61,984 nucleotides of DNA from Waddlia chondrophila WSU 86-1044 (GTDB taxonomy: Bacteria; Chlamydiota; Chlamydiia; Chlamydiales; CAMCWV01). The notes beneath the pieces are model-generated. The model was not told the DNA's origin. It saw only the letters and a list, made by a program, of their open reading frames with translations, and searched no databases. The position numbers and the translations under genes were made by a program. Numbering within the stretch: position 1 is the stretch's first letter; the number at the start of each line of letters is the position of its first letter. The DNA is taken from contig CAMCWV010000011.1 in the NCBI GenBank assembly GCA_945882915.1, positions 1 through 61,984 of the forward strand, read 5' to 3'. Of the stretch, positions 52,771-61,984 are shown piece by piece.

Positions 52771-53843
52771 ATTTTTTAAGGTATTCAGTCACAAAGCCAT
52801 CAAGGAGGTCCCCGTCCATCATTGCCTGGATATTACCCACTTCAAAGCCTGTGCGCGTGTCTTTTACTAATGTATACGGCTGGAACACATAATTGCGAAT
52901 CTGACTGCCCCAGGAGATGTCTTTTTTATCTTCGCTCATTGCCCGTATAGCATTTTCCCGCTCTGTGACTTCTTTTTCGTAGAGCTTCGATTTCAACATC
53001 TTAAAACATTCTTCTTTATTTTGCAGCTGGCTCCGTTGAGCCTGACACGTCACAACAATATTTGTAGCCAAATGGGTGATTCGGACGGCGGAATCTGTTC
53101 TGTTAACGTGCTGGCCACCTGCGCCGGAGGCTCTGAAAGTATCAACCCGAATATCTTCCGGCCTGATCTCTATTTCAATGTCATCGGTAATTTCAGGCGA
53201 GGCATCAACAGAGGCAAAGCTCGTATGTCTTCTGTCGTTGGAGTCAAACGGAGAAATGCGTACCAAGCGGTGAACCCCTTTCTCGGCTTTAGTATATCCA
53301 TAAGCAAAGTCACCCTGAAAGCGAAGAGTCACACTTTTAATCCCGGCAACTTCACCATCCACAGTATCGACAACTTCAACCTTCCACTTCCGGCTAGCTG
53401 CCCAGCGCTGATACATGCGAGAGAGCATCAGCGCCCAATCACACGCTTCTGTGCCGCCAGCACCTGAGTTGATGGTGAGGTAACAGTTCTTGCTATCCAT
53501 GGCTCCAGAAAGCATCTTACGCGTTTCCATCTCGCTTAACGCTTTTTCTAGAGAAGTCAATTCGGCGACCATCTCGTCAAAAAGGGACTCATCCTCGATA
53601 AAGGTCTCTACTACCTCAAAACGGCTGCAAAGGCTGTGATAGGGAACAGTCCATGCGCGCAGGAGGTTACAATCGGCAATGACCTTCTTTGCGCCATGTG
53701 GGTCGTCCCAGAAATCTGAGGTCTCCATCTTACTTTCGAGCTGCTTTACTTCTTTATCTTTGACCTCTAAGTTAAAGATACCCCTGCATTTGAAGGAGAC
53801 CTTCTCTCATTTCGCTTACACGCTTTTGAAGCTCTTCATTCAT
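52763..53843 (-). CDS. prfB: peptide chain release factor 2, programmed +1 frameshift
   Basis: Total 359 residues when the two frames are joined: 23 codons (MNEELQKRVSEMREGLLQMQ..YL), then TAA in zero frame, and +1 shifted continuation NLEVKDKEVKQLESK before METSDFWDDP. The anticodon-mimic SPF (about 197-199) identifies RF2, and GGQ (about 242-244) in SGAGGQHVNR is the hydrolysis motif. The ATG at 53843 has AAGGA seven bases upstream. RF2 reads UGA and UAA. It is followed by the acetyltransferase and yebC (CT459-CT457 order). Confidence 0.94.
53772..53785 (-). promoter_or_regulatory. RF2 frameshift site with UAA
   Basis: On the gene strand: AGGGG-TAT-CTT-TAA-C. The SD-like AGGGG sits three bases before CTT, as in other prfB sites, and slippage CTT to TTT reads on as AAC. 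The usual in-frame stop is UGA; here it is UAA, which RF1 also reads. Confidence 0.85.
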
Positions 53844-53875
53844 AACCATTTCCTTTGTCTTCGATCCCCCTGTAG

Positions 53876-53903
53876 GTTATCTTGAGAAGTCAAAAAAAGT
53901 CAA
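53876..53903 (-). promoter_or_regulatory. predicted promoter of prfB operon
   Basis: On the complement TTGACT (53903-53898), 16 bases, GATAAC (53881-53876), just upstream of the prfB leader. Confidence 0.5.
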
Positions 53904-53908
53904 AGTGA

Positions 53909-53938
53909 TTGACAACAAGCCCCTTTTTGCACTATTTC
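53909..53938 (+). promoter_or_regulatory. predicted promoter of corA
   Basis: A perfect TTGACA (53909-53914), 18 bases, then TATTTC (53933-53938). It overlaps the prfB divergent region by only a few bases. Confidence 0.4.
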
Positions 53939-53987
53939 ACCTAACTTTACCTTCATCTGTTTTACCTACAGCACAGAGTTCAAGAAA

Positions 53988-54962
53988 ATGATTAGCGCCT
54001 GTTTGAATCGAAAAAAGCTCGAGCCTCAAGAAATCAGCATCGCTGATCCCACGCTACTTAGAGAGGCCCTTTGGATTGATCTTCTTGCCCCCTCAAAAGA
54101 GGAAGAGACCCTGGTTGAGGCTTGCCTTAGTCTTGACGTTCCTACGCTTGAAGAGATGAGGGAAATTGAGATTTCGAGCCGCCTTTATAAAGAAAACGAA
54201 ACCCTATTCATGACAGCGGCAATGATCGCCCATTCCGGCTCGTCTAGCCCGAAGCTAGACCCTGTCACCTTTGTTTTAACTCAGAAACAGCTCATTACAA
54301 TACGCTACATCGAGCCCCAGGCTTTTAAGTTATTCTCCCTTCAGCTCCCAAGGCTGGACCTCACCCATCATGACGCTACTGTACTGCTTACAGACCTGCT
54401 AGACGCAAGCATTGACCGGCTCGCAGACATTCTGGAGCTTATAGGGCGGAGGCTAGATGACTGTTCAAAAAAAATCTTTAGACCCCAGTCAGCGACCTAC
54501 ACAGACAAACTCGACTACCGAGAGCTTTTGCAAGAAATTGGGGCAAATGGCGATCTTAACACAAAGGCCAGAGAAAGCCTCTCTACATTCAACAGACTAA
54601 CCACCTTCTTTGAACAAAACGCTGGATCACGGATTAATACTGAAGGGCAGCAACGCCTGACTAATTTAAGCAAAGATATTGCCTCGCTAAGCGATCATGC
54701 CCACTTCCTCTCTGGCGAGGTTAACTTCCTGCTCAACGCCACTTTGGGAATGGTGAACATCGAACAAAACAACATCATTAAAATCTTTTCTGTCGCCGCA
54801 GTCGTATTCCTTCCCCCAACGCTCATTGCAAGCATTTACGGCATGAACTTCCACAATATGCCAGAGCTCTCGTGGGAATGGGGGTACCTTGCAGCTGTTG
54901 CCCTCATGCTCCTTTCCTCCTGGCTCCCCTATAAATACTTCAAGAACCGCAAATGGCTCTAA
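53988..54962 (+). CDS. corA: CorA-family magnesium/cobalt transporter
   Basis: 324 residues. A cytoplasmic alpha/beta domain and long stalk helix lead to two C-terminal helices (about 262-285 and 295-316). The pore motif YGMNF follows the first helix, as in all CorA. The last cluster KYFKNRKW is the basic C-terminal tail. It acts as a pentameric channel. The window also encodes MgtE (2890). Confidence 0.92.
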   Translation: MISACLNRKKLEPQEISIADPTLLREALWIDLLAPSKEEETLVEACLSLDVPTLEEMREIEISSRLYKENETLFMTAAMIAHSGSSSPKLDPVTFVLTQKQLITIRYIEPQAFKLFSLQLPRLDLTHHDATVLLTDLLDASIDRLADILELIGRRLDDCSKKIFRPQSATYTDKLDYRELLQEIGANGDLNTKARESLSTFNRLTTFFEQNAGSRINTEGQQRLTNLSKDIASLSDHAHFLSGEVNFLLNATLGMVNIEQNNIIKIFSVAAVVFLPPTLIASIYGMNFHNMPELSWEWGYLAAVALMLLSSWLPYKYFKNRKWL

Positions 54963-54975
54963 TACGGGCTCTAAT

Positions 54976-55064
54976 ACAAAGAAAGAAAAACAAGAACAGG
55001 ATAGATAGATTCCACCATAAGCCGAAGGCTGTCCTATTCTTGTATTTCTCTGCGCCTTTGCGCC
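54976..55064. repeat. family K palindrome
   Basis: ACAAAGAAAGAAAAACAAGA and CAGGATAGATAG pair with CTGTCCTATTC and TTGTATTTCTCTGCGCC around GCCGAAGGC. It is the short, un-nested form of the structure at 59913-60254, with two GATA units instead of sixteen. Confidence 0.65.
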
Positions 55065-55081
55065 TCTTTCTTTTCTTTGCG

Positions 55082-55825
55082 TTAAAATGTATCGCTACCA
55101 CATTTTAAGGCTTTGTGGCGGAGCTTTTTGATGATAACAGGTAGAAGAATGAGGACGCCCATTAGGGCAGCAGCGATTTCAAGCTTCGTGTTAAGAAGTG
55201 TCATAAAGGAAAACTTCTCGCTTGACTGCAGGGCCCTATCAAGCTCGACGCCCGCCATGGTGAAGATATAAGTGCCAGGAATTATGCCAACAACTGTCGT
55301 CCAAAGAAACCTCCAAAAAGGAACCTCAAAGAAAGCACACGCCAAGTTAGTGGCCGAATAAGGCAAGACGTGGGTTATGCGAAGAAAAAGAAGGTAGCTC
55401 CAGGCATTTTGCTGAAAGTCCTTTTCCACTTTAAGCAAAATAGGGCCGGCAATGCGCTGGATAACATCGCCAAAAACAGAACGGGCAAACCCAAAAGTAA
55501 AAAGAGCGGCAAGTGTGGCCCCCATAATTGCGTAAAAAGAACACCACGGCTGCGGAAAGAGGGCACCAGCGATAATCGAAAGAACGAAAGAGCCAGGAAT
55601 CAAGAGCCCTGCATACAAAATATAGATGGCAAGAAACGCAAGTGGAGCAAGAAATGGGTGAGCCTCAACAAACCCCTCAACTGTACGCCAATGGACTTTT
55701 AAGTTATCCAGAGAAACAAACTCAGCTCCCCAAATAAAATAAAAAAGAAACACCAAGGCAAGAAGCGCGGTTAAAAAAAACACCCGTTTCCAGGCTCTGT
55801 TCTTATCACTACAGCTGCTGTCCAT
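55082..55825 (-). CDS. TVP38/TMEM64-family membrane protein, copy 2
   Basis: 247 residues from the ATG at 55825 (MDSSCSDKNRAWKRVFFL). Same VTT-family segments as copy 1: IPGSFVLSIIAGALFPQPW, RITHVLPYSATNLACAFFEV, GTYIFTMAGVELDRAL. It overlaps the 3' end of the UGP3-like gene by 17 bases, so it is co-transcribed. The pair of paralogues brackets the yebC-prfB-corA block in opposite orientation. Confidence 0.85.
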   Translation of the reverse strand: MDSSCSDKNRAWKRVFFLTALLALVFLFYFIWGAEFVSLDNLKVHWRTVEGFVEAHPFLAPLAFLAIYILYAGLLIPGSFVLSIIAGALFPQPWCSFYAIMGATLAALFTFGFARSVFGDVIQRIAGPILLKVEKDFQQNAWSYLLFLRITHVLPYSATNLACAFFEVPFWRFLWTTVVGIIPGTYIFTMAGVELDRALQSSEKFSFMTLLNTKLEIAAALMGVLILLPVIIKKLRHKALKCGSDTF

Positions 55826-58076
55826 GCCGCCGCTCCAGTACAATCTTATTATCAGAAGAGAGCACGTAATGCCAGTACCATGTTGGCTGAGAGATTGGCT
55901 CTAAACATGTTTTTAATTCATTATTTTCCATGAAAGCAATCATCCGTTGGCCGTCTGGAACAACAAAAGTCTGCTTGCCTATAAAGGTAACCCCTTCTGC
56001 CTCAAACTCCCCTGACCCGCGAATAATAATACGTAGAGCCTCTTCTCTAAGAAGCTGATTTTTCCAGTATCCTTGATCAATCGTGTGGTCAATTCCTTTA
56101 TTTACAACAGTCACATCTCGGAGACTGCACTTTCCAGACCACTCGCTATACTGAAGACGCTGCTCTTTTGTAAGATGCCCGCAAGCAAGATCTGTTTCAA
56201 TAAGAAGACTCCCCTTTAAAGAGAGGTTTTCCATATTAAGCTCAGAAATCTCGAGCTGCAGCTCAGAGCCTTGATAAAACTTTCCGCCACGAATCTTCTG
56301 ACCAATCACAGAATACAAAGGACCAAGAGCTGGGTGGTAAAGGAAAAAGAAAGCTGGGCCCCGTTTCATGTATTGGGTCTGACTTCCCAAAGCTGGCACA
56401 TCAACACGGCAATGCTCCACAAGTAGCTCTCGGCAGTTTTCGAGATGTTCATAGAAACACCCTTCTGGGGTTTCTAACAAAGGCATCCCAGGCGCGTGAG
56501 ACTTCTTTGTCACAGAAATTGTCTTGCGGCGGGTGTTGTAGGTGAGGAATGTCTTTAGAGTTCCTCTCTCTCCTTCTTTCAACAGGCGACAGCGTCTTTC
56601 CATGAAGACCTCTGCAATGTTTTGCATTGTGCATTCAAGCCGCCCCGCTTGCTTCTTTGAAACGCTTCCTGAGGGGTCAATGAATGAAAAAATGTTCTTC
56701 ATATTGACTAGGAGGCCGGAAAAAACTGCAAGAGCCCCTTCCTGAGGATTTGAAGGCTGAACGACCGATTGAATTGCAGCTAAGTCCGCAAAAAGAAGGT
56801 TCGTGTTGCACGGAAACTGTGAATAGAGGCTGCCGGGCTTAACAGGGGCATCTTCAACACCCGCTTTAGAAAAGGCGGTGTACTCTATGCAGGTGGTTCC
56901 GTAGTCGTAGCCTAGGGCTGCTTTCTTCTCGACAAGGACGTTCATCCCCTCTGCGGCGTTCACCCTTCGCTGGCAAGAAGCAAAGCCGAAAATTTTGGTC
57001 TCGTTTGCCGCGGCATTGCCTGAGCCGAGTCCACAAAAGGCTAGTAGATTATTGTCGGTTCCGGCTATTGGGTTGTTGATTTGCCTAACAAGCAGCTTAC
57101 GGCGTCCCTGCCCTGCAATCCAATCTAAAGCGCCGCGTTCTTTTGCAAGCTTCCACAAAACACCATGTCCGCCGGGCTTCAAAACAAGTTGCAGCGAGCT
57201 CTTAAGTACCCAATCGCCATCAACGGTAATCACAGGCACTAAAGGCTGCTCGAAAAAGTAAAAGCTCTTTTCCGACCTACCAAACCAGTCTGCTGTCTTG
57301 CAAATATCCAATACGTGTTGATGATTGTTTTTTTCTGTCGAGGTCATCATCGCAACAGGAACCGTCACCTGCTTTCCAAAGAGCTTATAATGGAGATATT
57401 CTCTCCCTTGCAAATCACGAATTAGCCCTTCTAACAATGTTTTCCCACTAAACTCTAACCTGGCGGTGGGAAGGGGCTCGTCGGTAAGGGGGTCTATGAG
57501 ACTTAATCTGTCGCCAGCGCCGCCAACAGGATAGATTTCTGCTAGGTCTGCAAGGCTCTTGATTCCACTTGCCACAGCTTCGTGCACTTCGGGGGTGTTC
57601 TTAGAAATATCCAACCCTTCGGGCATCAGGTAGCTCCGATTTGAATCTTGCGAAGTCGCTTGCAGCGGCTTAACTACTGCCGACTCATTAATAAGGCGCA
57701 AAACAGTCAAGTGGTAACCAATAATCCCGCCGATGCACCCATAAAACTTCTCTATAACGAGAAGCTCCTGCAATAAAAGCCTTAGACGCTCGAACTTGTC
57801 GTCTAATTCTGCGGGGATCCGAAAGACGACGGAGCCTTGACCAATCGCCAGTATTGCCTTAATTGCATAGTCACATTCAGGCGTTAGCCCGGCTAAAAAC
57901 ACCCGAACAGGAGGGGTTTCTTTTAGAAACCCCTCGACCTGTGGGAGCTGATTAAGCACTTCTAATTTGTCATAAACATGATGAAGCGCCCCTAGGCGCT
58001 TTTGTAGCTCTTCTAGGGAAGTAATTTGTTCATCAAGGCTCAATTCTCGAAGGCTTGGTGCCGTTAGAATGCTCAT
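55809..58076 (-). CDS. UGP3-type (plastid-like) UDP-glucose pyrophosphorylase
   Basis: 755 residues. The nucleotidyltransferase core begins at IYPVGGAGDRLSLIDP (about 181-196), then GKTLLEGLIRDLQGREYLHYK, VTVPVAMMTSTEKNNHQH, PLVPVITVDGDW and LKPGGHGVLWKLAKERGALDW, ending with a beta-helix-like C-terminus. These sequence blocks resemble plant chloroplast UGP3 as I remember it, not the short bacterial GalU. The reaction would be UTP + glucose-1-phosphate to UDP-glucose. The first ~180 residues are unassigned. In plants UGP3 feeds sulfolipid synthesis; no SQD1/SQD2 partner is in the window. TVP38 copy 2 follows in an overlapping arrangement. Confidence 0.72.
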   Translation of the reverse strand: MSILTAPSLRELSLDEQITSLEELQKRLGALHHVYDKLEVLNQLPQVEGFLKETPPVRVFLAGLTPECDYAIKAILAIGQGSVVFRIPAELDDKFERLRLLLQELLVIEKFYGCIGGIIGYHLTVLRLINESAVVKPLQATSQDSNRSYLMPEGLDISKNTPEVHEAVASGIKSLADLAEIYPVGGAGDRLSLIDPLTDEPLPTARLEFSGKTLLEGLIRDLQGREYLHYKLFGKQVTVPVAMMTSTEKNNHQHVLDICKTADWFGRSEKSFYFFEQPLVPVITVDGDWVLKSSLQLVLKPGGHGVLWKLAKERGALDWIAGQGRRKLLVRQINNPIAGTDNNLLAFCGLGSGNAAANETKIFGFASCQRRVNAAEGMNVLVEKKAALGYDYGTTCIEYTAFSKAGVEDAPVKPGSLYSQFPCNTNLLFADLAAIQSVVQPSNPQEGALAVFSGLLVNMKNIFSFIDPSGSVSKKQAGRLECTMQNIAEVFMERRCRLLKEGERGTLKTFLTYNTRRKTISVTKKSHAPGMPLLETPEGCFYEHLENCRELLVEHCRVDVPALGSQTQYMKRGPAFFFLYHPALGPLYSVIGQKIRGGKFYQGSELQLEISELNMENLSLKGSLLIETDLACGHLTKEQRLQYSEWSGKCSLRDVTVVNKGIDHTIDQGYWKNQLLREEALRIIIRGSGEFEAEGVTFIGKQTFVVPDGQRMIAFMENNELKTCLEPISQPTWYWHYVLSSDNKIVLERRHGQQL

Positions 58077-58470
58077 TCTCTCTCTCGTTTTATCGAATTA
58101 GCTAAATGCCCGGATTGCCTGAGATTATACAGAGGATTGTCCAGGCCGGAAAAGGCTTACTTCGGAATAAAGATAAAGGATATAGAATAAAGGATAAAGG
58201 GCTTAATCTTAAAAAAACAATACTATTCATTCAACAAGTAAAATTTTTAATCTCCCGCCGAAATTTCACACAAAAACCCTCTAACACAAACCCCTAGAGC
58301 ACCTGAAGAGCCTTTTTACCTTCTCAACACCCGTCAGCGCTTGTCCTTCCTAGAAAAATGCCCAGGGGAATTGCTTTGACTGAAAATCGCGACAGAGCTA
58401 AAAGTGGTCAACTGTGAAGCAAAACGATGTATTGCTACACGCTTATGATACAATGAAAAGGAGTATACGC
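58077..58470. other. SWIB upstream spacer
   Basis: 394 bases without a gene. 58161-58202 holds a GGATAAAG-type tandem (AAGGATA, AAAGGATAAAGG). A candidate promoter TTGACT-N17-TAAAAG occurs at 58376-58404. No conserved ORF; two short hypothetical frames have no initiation signals. Confidence 0.4.
58376..58404 (+). promoter_or_regulatory. possible promoter of the SWIB gene
   Basis: TTGACT (58376-58381), 17 bases, TAAAAG (58399-58404), about 67 bases before the SWIB start codon. The -10 matches the consensus at four of six positions. Confidence 0.35.
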
Positions 58471-58791
58471 ATGTCGACGACAAAAGCAAAGCCAGCTAAC
58501 GCTGCTGCTGTAAAAGCAAGCCCAGCTAAAGCTGCTGCTGCAAAAAATTCTGCATTCAACAAGCCTGTAACAGTTAGCGCGGCTCTCGCAAAGATTGTTG
58601 GCGCAGGCCCAATGGCTCGTACAGAAGTTACAAAAAAACTCTGGGAATACATCAAAAAAAATCAGAGACAAGATACTACTGACAAGCGCAATATCGTTCC
58701 TGATGAACATCTAAAAGCTGTTTTCGGGACTTCCAGCGCTGTAAATATGTTCAAAATGACTAGCCTCGTTGCTGCTCACATCTCTGGGTAG
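58471..58791 (+). CDS. SWIB-domain protein
   Basis: 106 residues. A Lys/Ala-rich N-terminal tail (TKAKPANAAAVKASPAKAAA) is followed by a SWIB/MDM2 domain (about 30-104; KIVGAGPMARTEVTKKLWEY, NIVPDEHLKAVFG, SLVAAHISG). SWIB domains are otherwise eukaryotic; chlamydiae have CT460 at the same site, implicated in chromatin/DNA condensation. The basic tail suggests DNA binding. The ATG at 58471 has AAGGAG seven bases upstream, so a longer reading from 58414 is rejected. Confidence 0.93.
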   Translation: MSTTKAKPANAAAVKASPAKAAAAKNSAFNKPVTVSAALAKIVGAGPMARTEVTKKLWEYIKKNQRQDTTDKRNIVPDEHLKAVFGTSSAVNMFKMTSLVAAHISG

Positions 58792-58825
58792 TTTACATCC
58801 TTTACAGTCGTTTAAGACTCACAGT

Positions 58826-58857
58826 GAACGCGGCCCCTTGCCGCGTTCTTTCTATTT
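58826..58857 (+). terminator. rho-independent terminator of SWIB
   Basis: GAACGCGG (58826-58833) / CCGCGTTC (58841-58848) with a CCCCTTG loop and TTTCTATTTT downstream. Confidence 0.85.
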
Positions 58858-58892
58858 TCCCAGACCACTAGCTGTTTAAATGGAACTTTGCC

Positions 58893-60007
<1,115 letters not shown>

Positions 60008-60022
60008 TCCTCTATAAGCGGA

Positions 60023-60150
60023 GGCCCTCTCTAGAAGGTAACGTGGGCCGTCTAAGGTCTGGGATTTAAGCTCGCTGCCAAGCAAACGTTTGCTTCGGCT
60101 TAACCTAAAATCCCAGACCGGGCCGGCCCACGTTACCTTCTAGAGAGGCC
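60023..60150. repeat. family C palindromic element, copy 2
   Basis: GGCCCTCTCTAGAAGGTAACG and GTGGGCC / GGCCCACGTTACC and TTCTAGAGAGGCC arms around a CAAACGTTTG centre. It is nested inside the family K palindrome. Confidence 0.85.
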
Positions 60151-60286
60151 AAATACTTACTTGCTCCTACCTCCCTATCTATCCTGGTTTTTATCCTGCA
60201 GCCGAAGGCTATCCTGCCTATCCTGTTTTGTATTTCTTTGCGCCTTTGCGTTTAATCTATTCAATGAGAGCGAGCATTACAAATTC

Positions 60287-60982
60287 ATGTCTCAACAACA
60301 AGCCGCCAGAACAACCAGCGTGATCCTGCTAGCAGGTGGTATTGGGACAAGAATGAAAGCCTTAATCCCAAAACAATACCTCTCTTTGCGCGGGAAACCC
60401 ATCGCGCAGTACAGCTTTGATCTCTTTTTGACGATCCCTGAGGTCTTAGAGGTTATTGTCGTGTGTGAAACGCGCTACCAAGATCTTTTCAAAACAACGA
60501 ATGCCTCTCCAAACATAAAATTTGCAGAGCCAGGACCTCGCAGGCAAGACTCTCTTTTTAAAGGGCTACAACAGATTTCGCAAAATTCTACCCTCGTATG
60601 CGTACACGACTCTGCAAGGCCCTTCATCACCCGTGAAATGGTGCTAAGAGTCCTTCAGGAAGGGCGCGTTCATGGAGCTGCCACAGTTGGAATGCCCATC
60701 AGATTCACAGTAAAAGAGAGGACCCCTGAGGGATTTGTCAAGCAAACCCTCGACAGGTCTCTTATTTGGGAAATTCAAACTCCGCAGGTTACCACCCCAG
60801 AACTCCTTCGCAAAGGCTTTGAAAAGGCTCTTGCACACAATATCGATGTCACAGACGATGTCGCCCTAGTCGAGCTTCTTGGCCGGCCAGTTAAACTTGT
60901 GGAAGGGAGTTATGGAAACCTTAAAATCACGACACCTGAAGATGTCGCAATCGCTGAAAAGCTCTATACTCCTCTTAGCTGA
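60287..60982 (+). CDS. ispD: 2-C-methyl-D-erythritol 4-phosphate cytidylyltransferase
   Basis: A 231-residue enzyme of the MEP isoprenoid pathway: nucleotide-binding ILLAGGIGTRMKALIPKQY (about 13-31), CVHDSARPFITREMV and TPQVTTPELL, DVTDDVALVE, and DVAIAEKL. The ATG at 60287 gives the correct start; an upstream in-frame reading (60161) comes from repeat DNA. The final residues LYTPLS and the TGA are the first bases of a family A element, so the gene's own stop has been replaced. Orthologue CT462. Confidence 0.93.
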   Translation: MSQQQAARTTSVILLAGGIGTRMKALIPKQYLSLRGKPIAQYSFDLFLTIPEVLEVIVVCETRYQDLFKTTNASPNIKFAEPGPRRQDSLFKGLQQISQNSTLVCVHDSARPFITREMVLRVLQEGRVHGAATVGMPIRFTVKERTPEGFVKQTLDRSLIWEIQTPQVTTPELLRKGFEKALAHNIDVTDDVALVELLGRPVKLVEGSYGNLKITTPEDVAIAEKLYTPLS

Positions 60983-61127
60983 AAACGGGAATTTGGACGG
61001 CGCCAAAGCCCCGGGGCTGAACGATCGCAAATCGCCCAATATTAGAAGTATAGGGCGACTTGCGATCGTTCAGCCGGGGGAGCTTTCGCGCTAGCCCAAA
61101 TTCCCGTTTTCAGCTAAGAGGAGTATA
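60965..61127. repeat. family A full inverted copy between ispD and truA
   Basis: Its left end TATACTCCTCTTAGCTGA supplies the ispD stop, and its right end AAGAGGAGTATA lies 9 bases before the truA start, where GAGGAG could serve as a weak Shine-Dalgarno. All arms and the GAACGATCGCAAATCGCCC core are present. Confidence 0.9.
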
Positions 61128-61136
61128 TACCCCATC

Positions 61137-61898
61137 ATGACTAAGCCCGTTTTTAAATATAGACTCCTCATCGCCTACGATGGAACCAACTATAGTGGTT
61201 GGCAGACACAGCCCCACTCGATGTCGATTCAGCAGAAACTCGAAGAGGCTATTGCTGTTCTGACAAAAGAGCCAGTAAGAGTTATTGGCTCGGGACGCAC
61301 CGATGCGGGGGTGCATGCCCACAACCAAGTTGCCCACTTCCAATCCACTCATAAAATAGACCCCTTTAAAGCCCTCGTCTCAATCAACGGCCTTCTTCCC
61401 TATGATATTAGAGTTAAAGAGATCACCCTCGCAGAGTCAGATTTTCATGCCTGTTACAGTGCTACAGGAAAGATTTATCATTACCACTGCTGTCTAGGGC
61501 AGTTTCAAGACCCCTCTCGCCGTTTTTACAGCTACCACGTCAAAAAAAAGATCGATCTTTCTCTTCTTAAAAAGGGAGCTGCCGTGCTTGTCGGAACCCA
61601 CAACTTCCTCTCTTTTGCCAACTCTGGAGAGAAGGGAAGCGCTTCAAGAAACCCCGTCCGCACCATCCGAAGACTCGATGTTGTTGAAGAGGGTGATGAG
61701 CAAATCCGCTTGGAATTTGAAGGTGACGGCTTTCTTTATAAGATGGTGCGAAATATGACAGGGATCCTCCTTGATGTTGCCTCAGAAGCGCGCCCCTTAA
61801 CAGACATTAAGAAGGTTCTAGACTCTAAAGACAGGCGCGAGGCAAGCATGGCAGCTCCTCCGCAAGGGCTCTTCTTGGTTAAAGTCTACTACGAGTAA
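61137..61898 (+). CDS. truA: tRNA pseudouridine synthase A
   Basis: A 253-residue enzyme modifying U38-U40 of tRNAs. The catalytic Asp56 lies in GSGRTDAGVHAHNQVAHF, with the RNA-binding HNFLSFANSGEK and FLYKMVRNMTGILLDV following. ATG 61137 directly follows the element. Orthologue CT463; gene order SWIB-lpxG-ispD-truA is conserved. Confidence 0.95.
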   Translation: MTKPVFKYRLLIAYDGTNYSGWQTQPHSMSIQQKLEEAIAVLTKEPVRVIGSGRTDAGVHAHNQVAHFQSTHKIDPFKALVSINGLLPYDIRVKEITLAESDFHACYSATGKIYHYHCCLGQFQDPSRRFYSYHVKKKIDLSLLKKGAAVLVGTHNFLSFANSGEKGSASRNPVRTIRRLDVVEEGDEQIRLEFEGDGFLYKMVRNMTGILLDVASEARPLTDIKKVLDSKDRREASMAAPPQGLFLVKVYYE

Positions 61899-61935
61899 GT
61901 AAGCTTCTTCTTGCAGGGCGAGGCTCTCGGTGGTA

Positions 61936-61984
61936 TATACTCCTCGTAGTTGAAAATGGAAACTTGGACGGCGCCAAAGCCCCG
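61936..61984. repeat. family A left half, cut by window end
   Basis: TATACTCCTCGTAGTTGAAAA with the GGCGCC arm first, in inverted orientation; continues beyond the window. Confidence 0.85.

Noticed and set aside
60161-60286. N-terminal extension of ispD
   Set aside because: The residues (Cys/Leu-rich) come from family K repeat DNA; the ATG at 60287 gives the known start.

Overview
The window looks like a chromosome segment from an environmental (amoeba- or protist-associated) member of the Chlamydiales. Several gene neighbourhoods match ones I know from Chlamydia trachomatis: rpmG-lolE-lolD (CT150-CT152), rodZ next to rnhC (CT009/CT008), nifS next to a PP2C phosphatase (CT258/CT259), priA-...-lysS-cysS (CT778-CT782), and yebC-acetyltransferase-prfB-...-SWIB-lpxG-ispD-truA (CT457-CT463). 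The GC content, the very high density of small palindromic repeats and the accessory genes (a ~4,185-residue P-loop protein, a plastid-type UGP3 homologue, a SET-domain lipoprotein) fit the Waddlia/Criblamydia/Simkania side of the order better than Chlamydia itself. I cannot name the species.

Layout. 1-4800: rpmG, the LolE/LolD ABC transporter and the MgtE magnesium transporter. 4800-9100: a TPR protein, an epimerase/SRPBCC fusion and an OsmC-like protein. 9145-21779: a clear promoter and the giant protein. 22000-30000: a YyaL-type protein, a degenerate phosphoglycerate-mutase homologue, RodZ, RNase HIII, a small membrane protein and RecN. 30000-32900: an outer-membrane-barrel candidate, cysteine desulfurase and PP2C phosphatase. 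33200-37600: an accessory island of lipoproteins, CPBP-type membrane proteases (one intact, one decayed) and a SET-domain lipoprotein, created partly by a ~1.3 kb duplication. 38100-48300: two unknown overlapping genes, PriA, a TPR-like lipoprotein, LysRS, two candidate inclusion-membrane proteins and CysRS. 48660-61900: ProRS, two TVP38-type membrane proteins, YebC, an acetyltransferase, RF2 with a programmed frameshift, CorA, a UGP3-type nucleotidyltransferase, SWIB, LpxG, IspD and TruA.

The most striking feature is the repeat population. At least nine families of short, mostly palindromic, non-coding elements fill almost every intergenic space. Family A (termini TATACTCCTC..GAGGAGTATA) occurs about fourteen times as full, half or solo-end copies. 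Family B has different ends but the same internal core. Several elements overlap gene 3' ends and supply the stop codon or the last residues (rnhC, ispD, recN, lpxG, the epimerase). No transposase is present, so they resemble MITEs moved in trans.

Genes that work together: LolD/LolE drive lipoprotein release and the window encodes at least five lipoproteins. LpxG and IspD serve lipid A and isoprenoid synthesis. MgtE and CorA both move magnesium. RF2, YebC, three aminoacyl-tRNA synthetases, L33 and TruA serve translation. The prfB frameshift site is unusual in carrying UAA rather than UGA.
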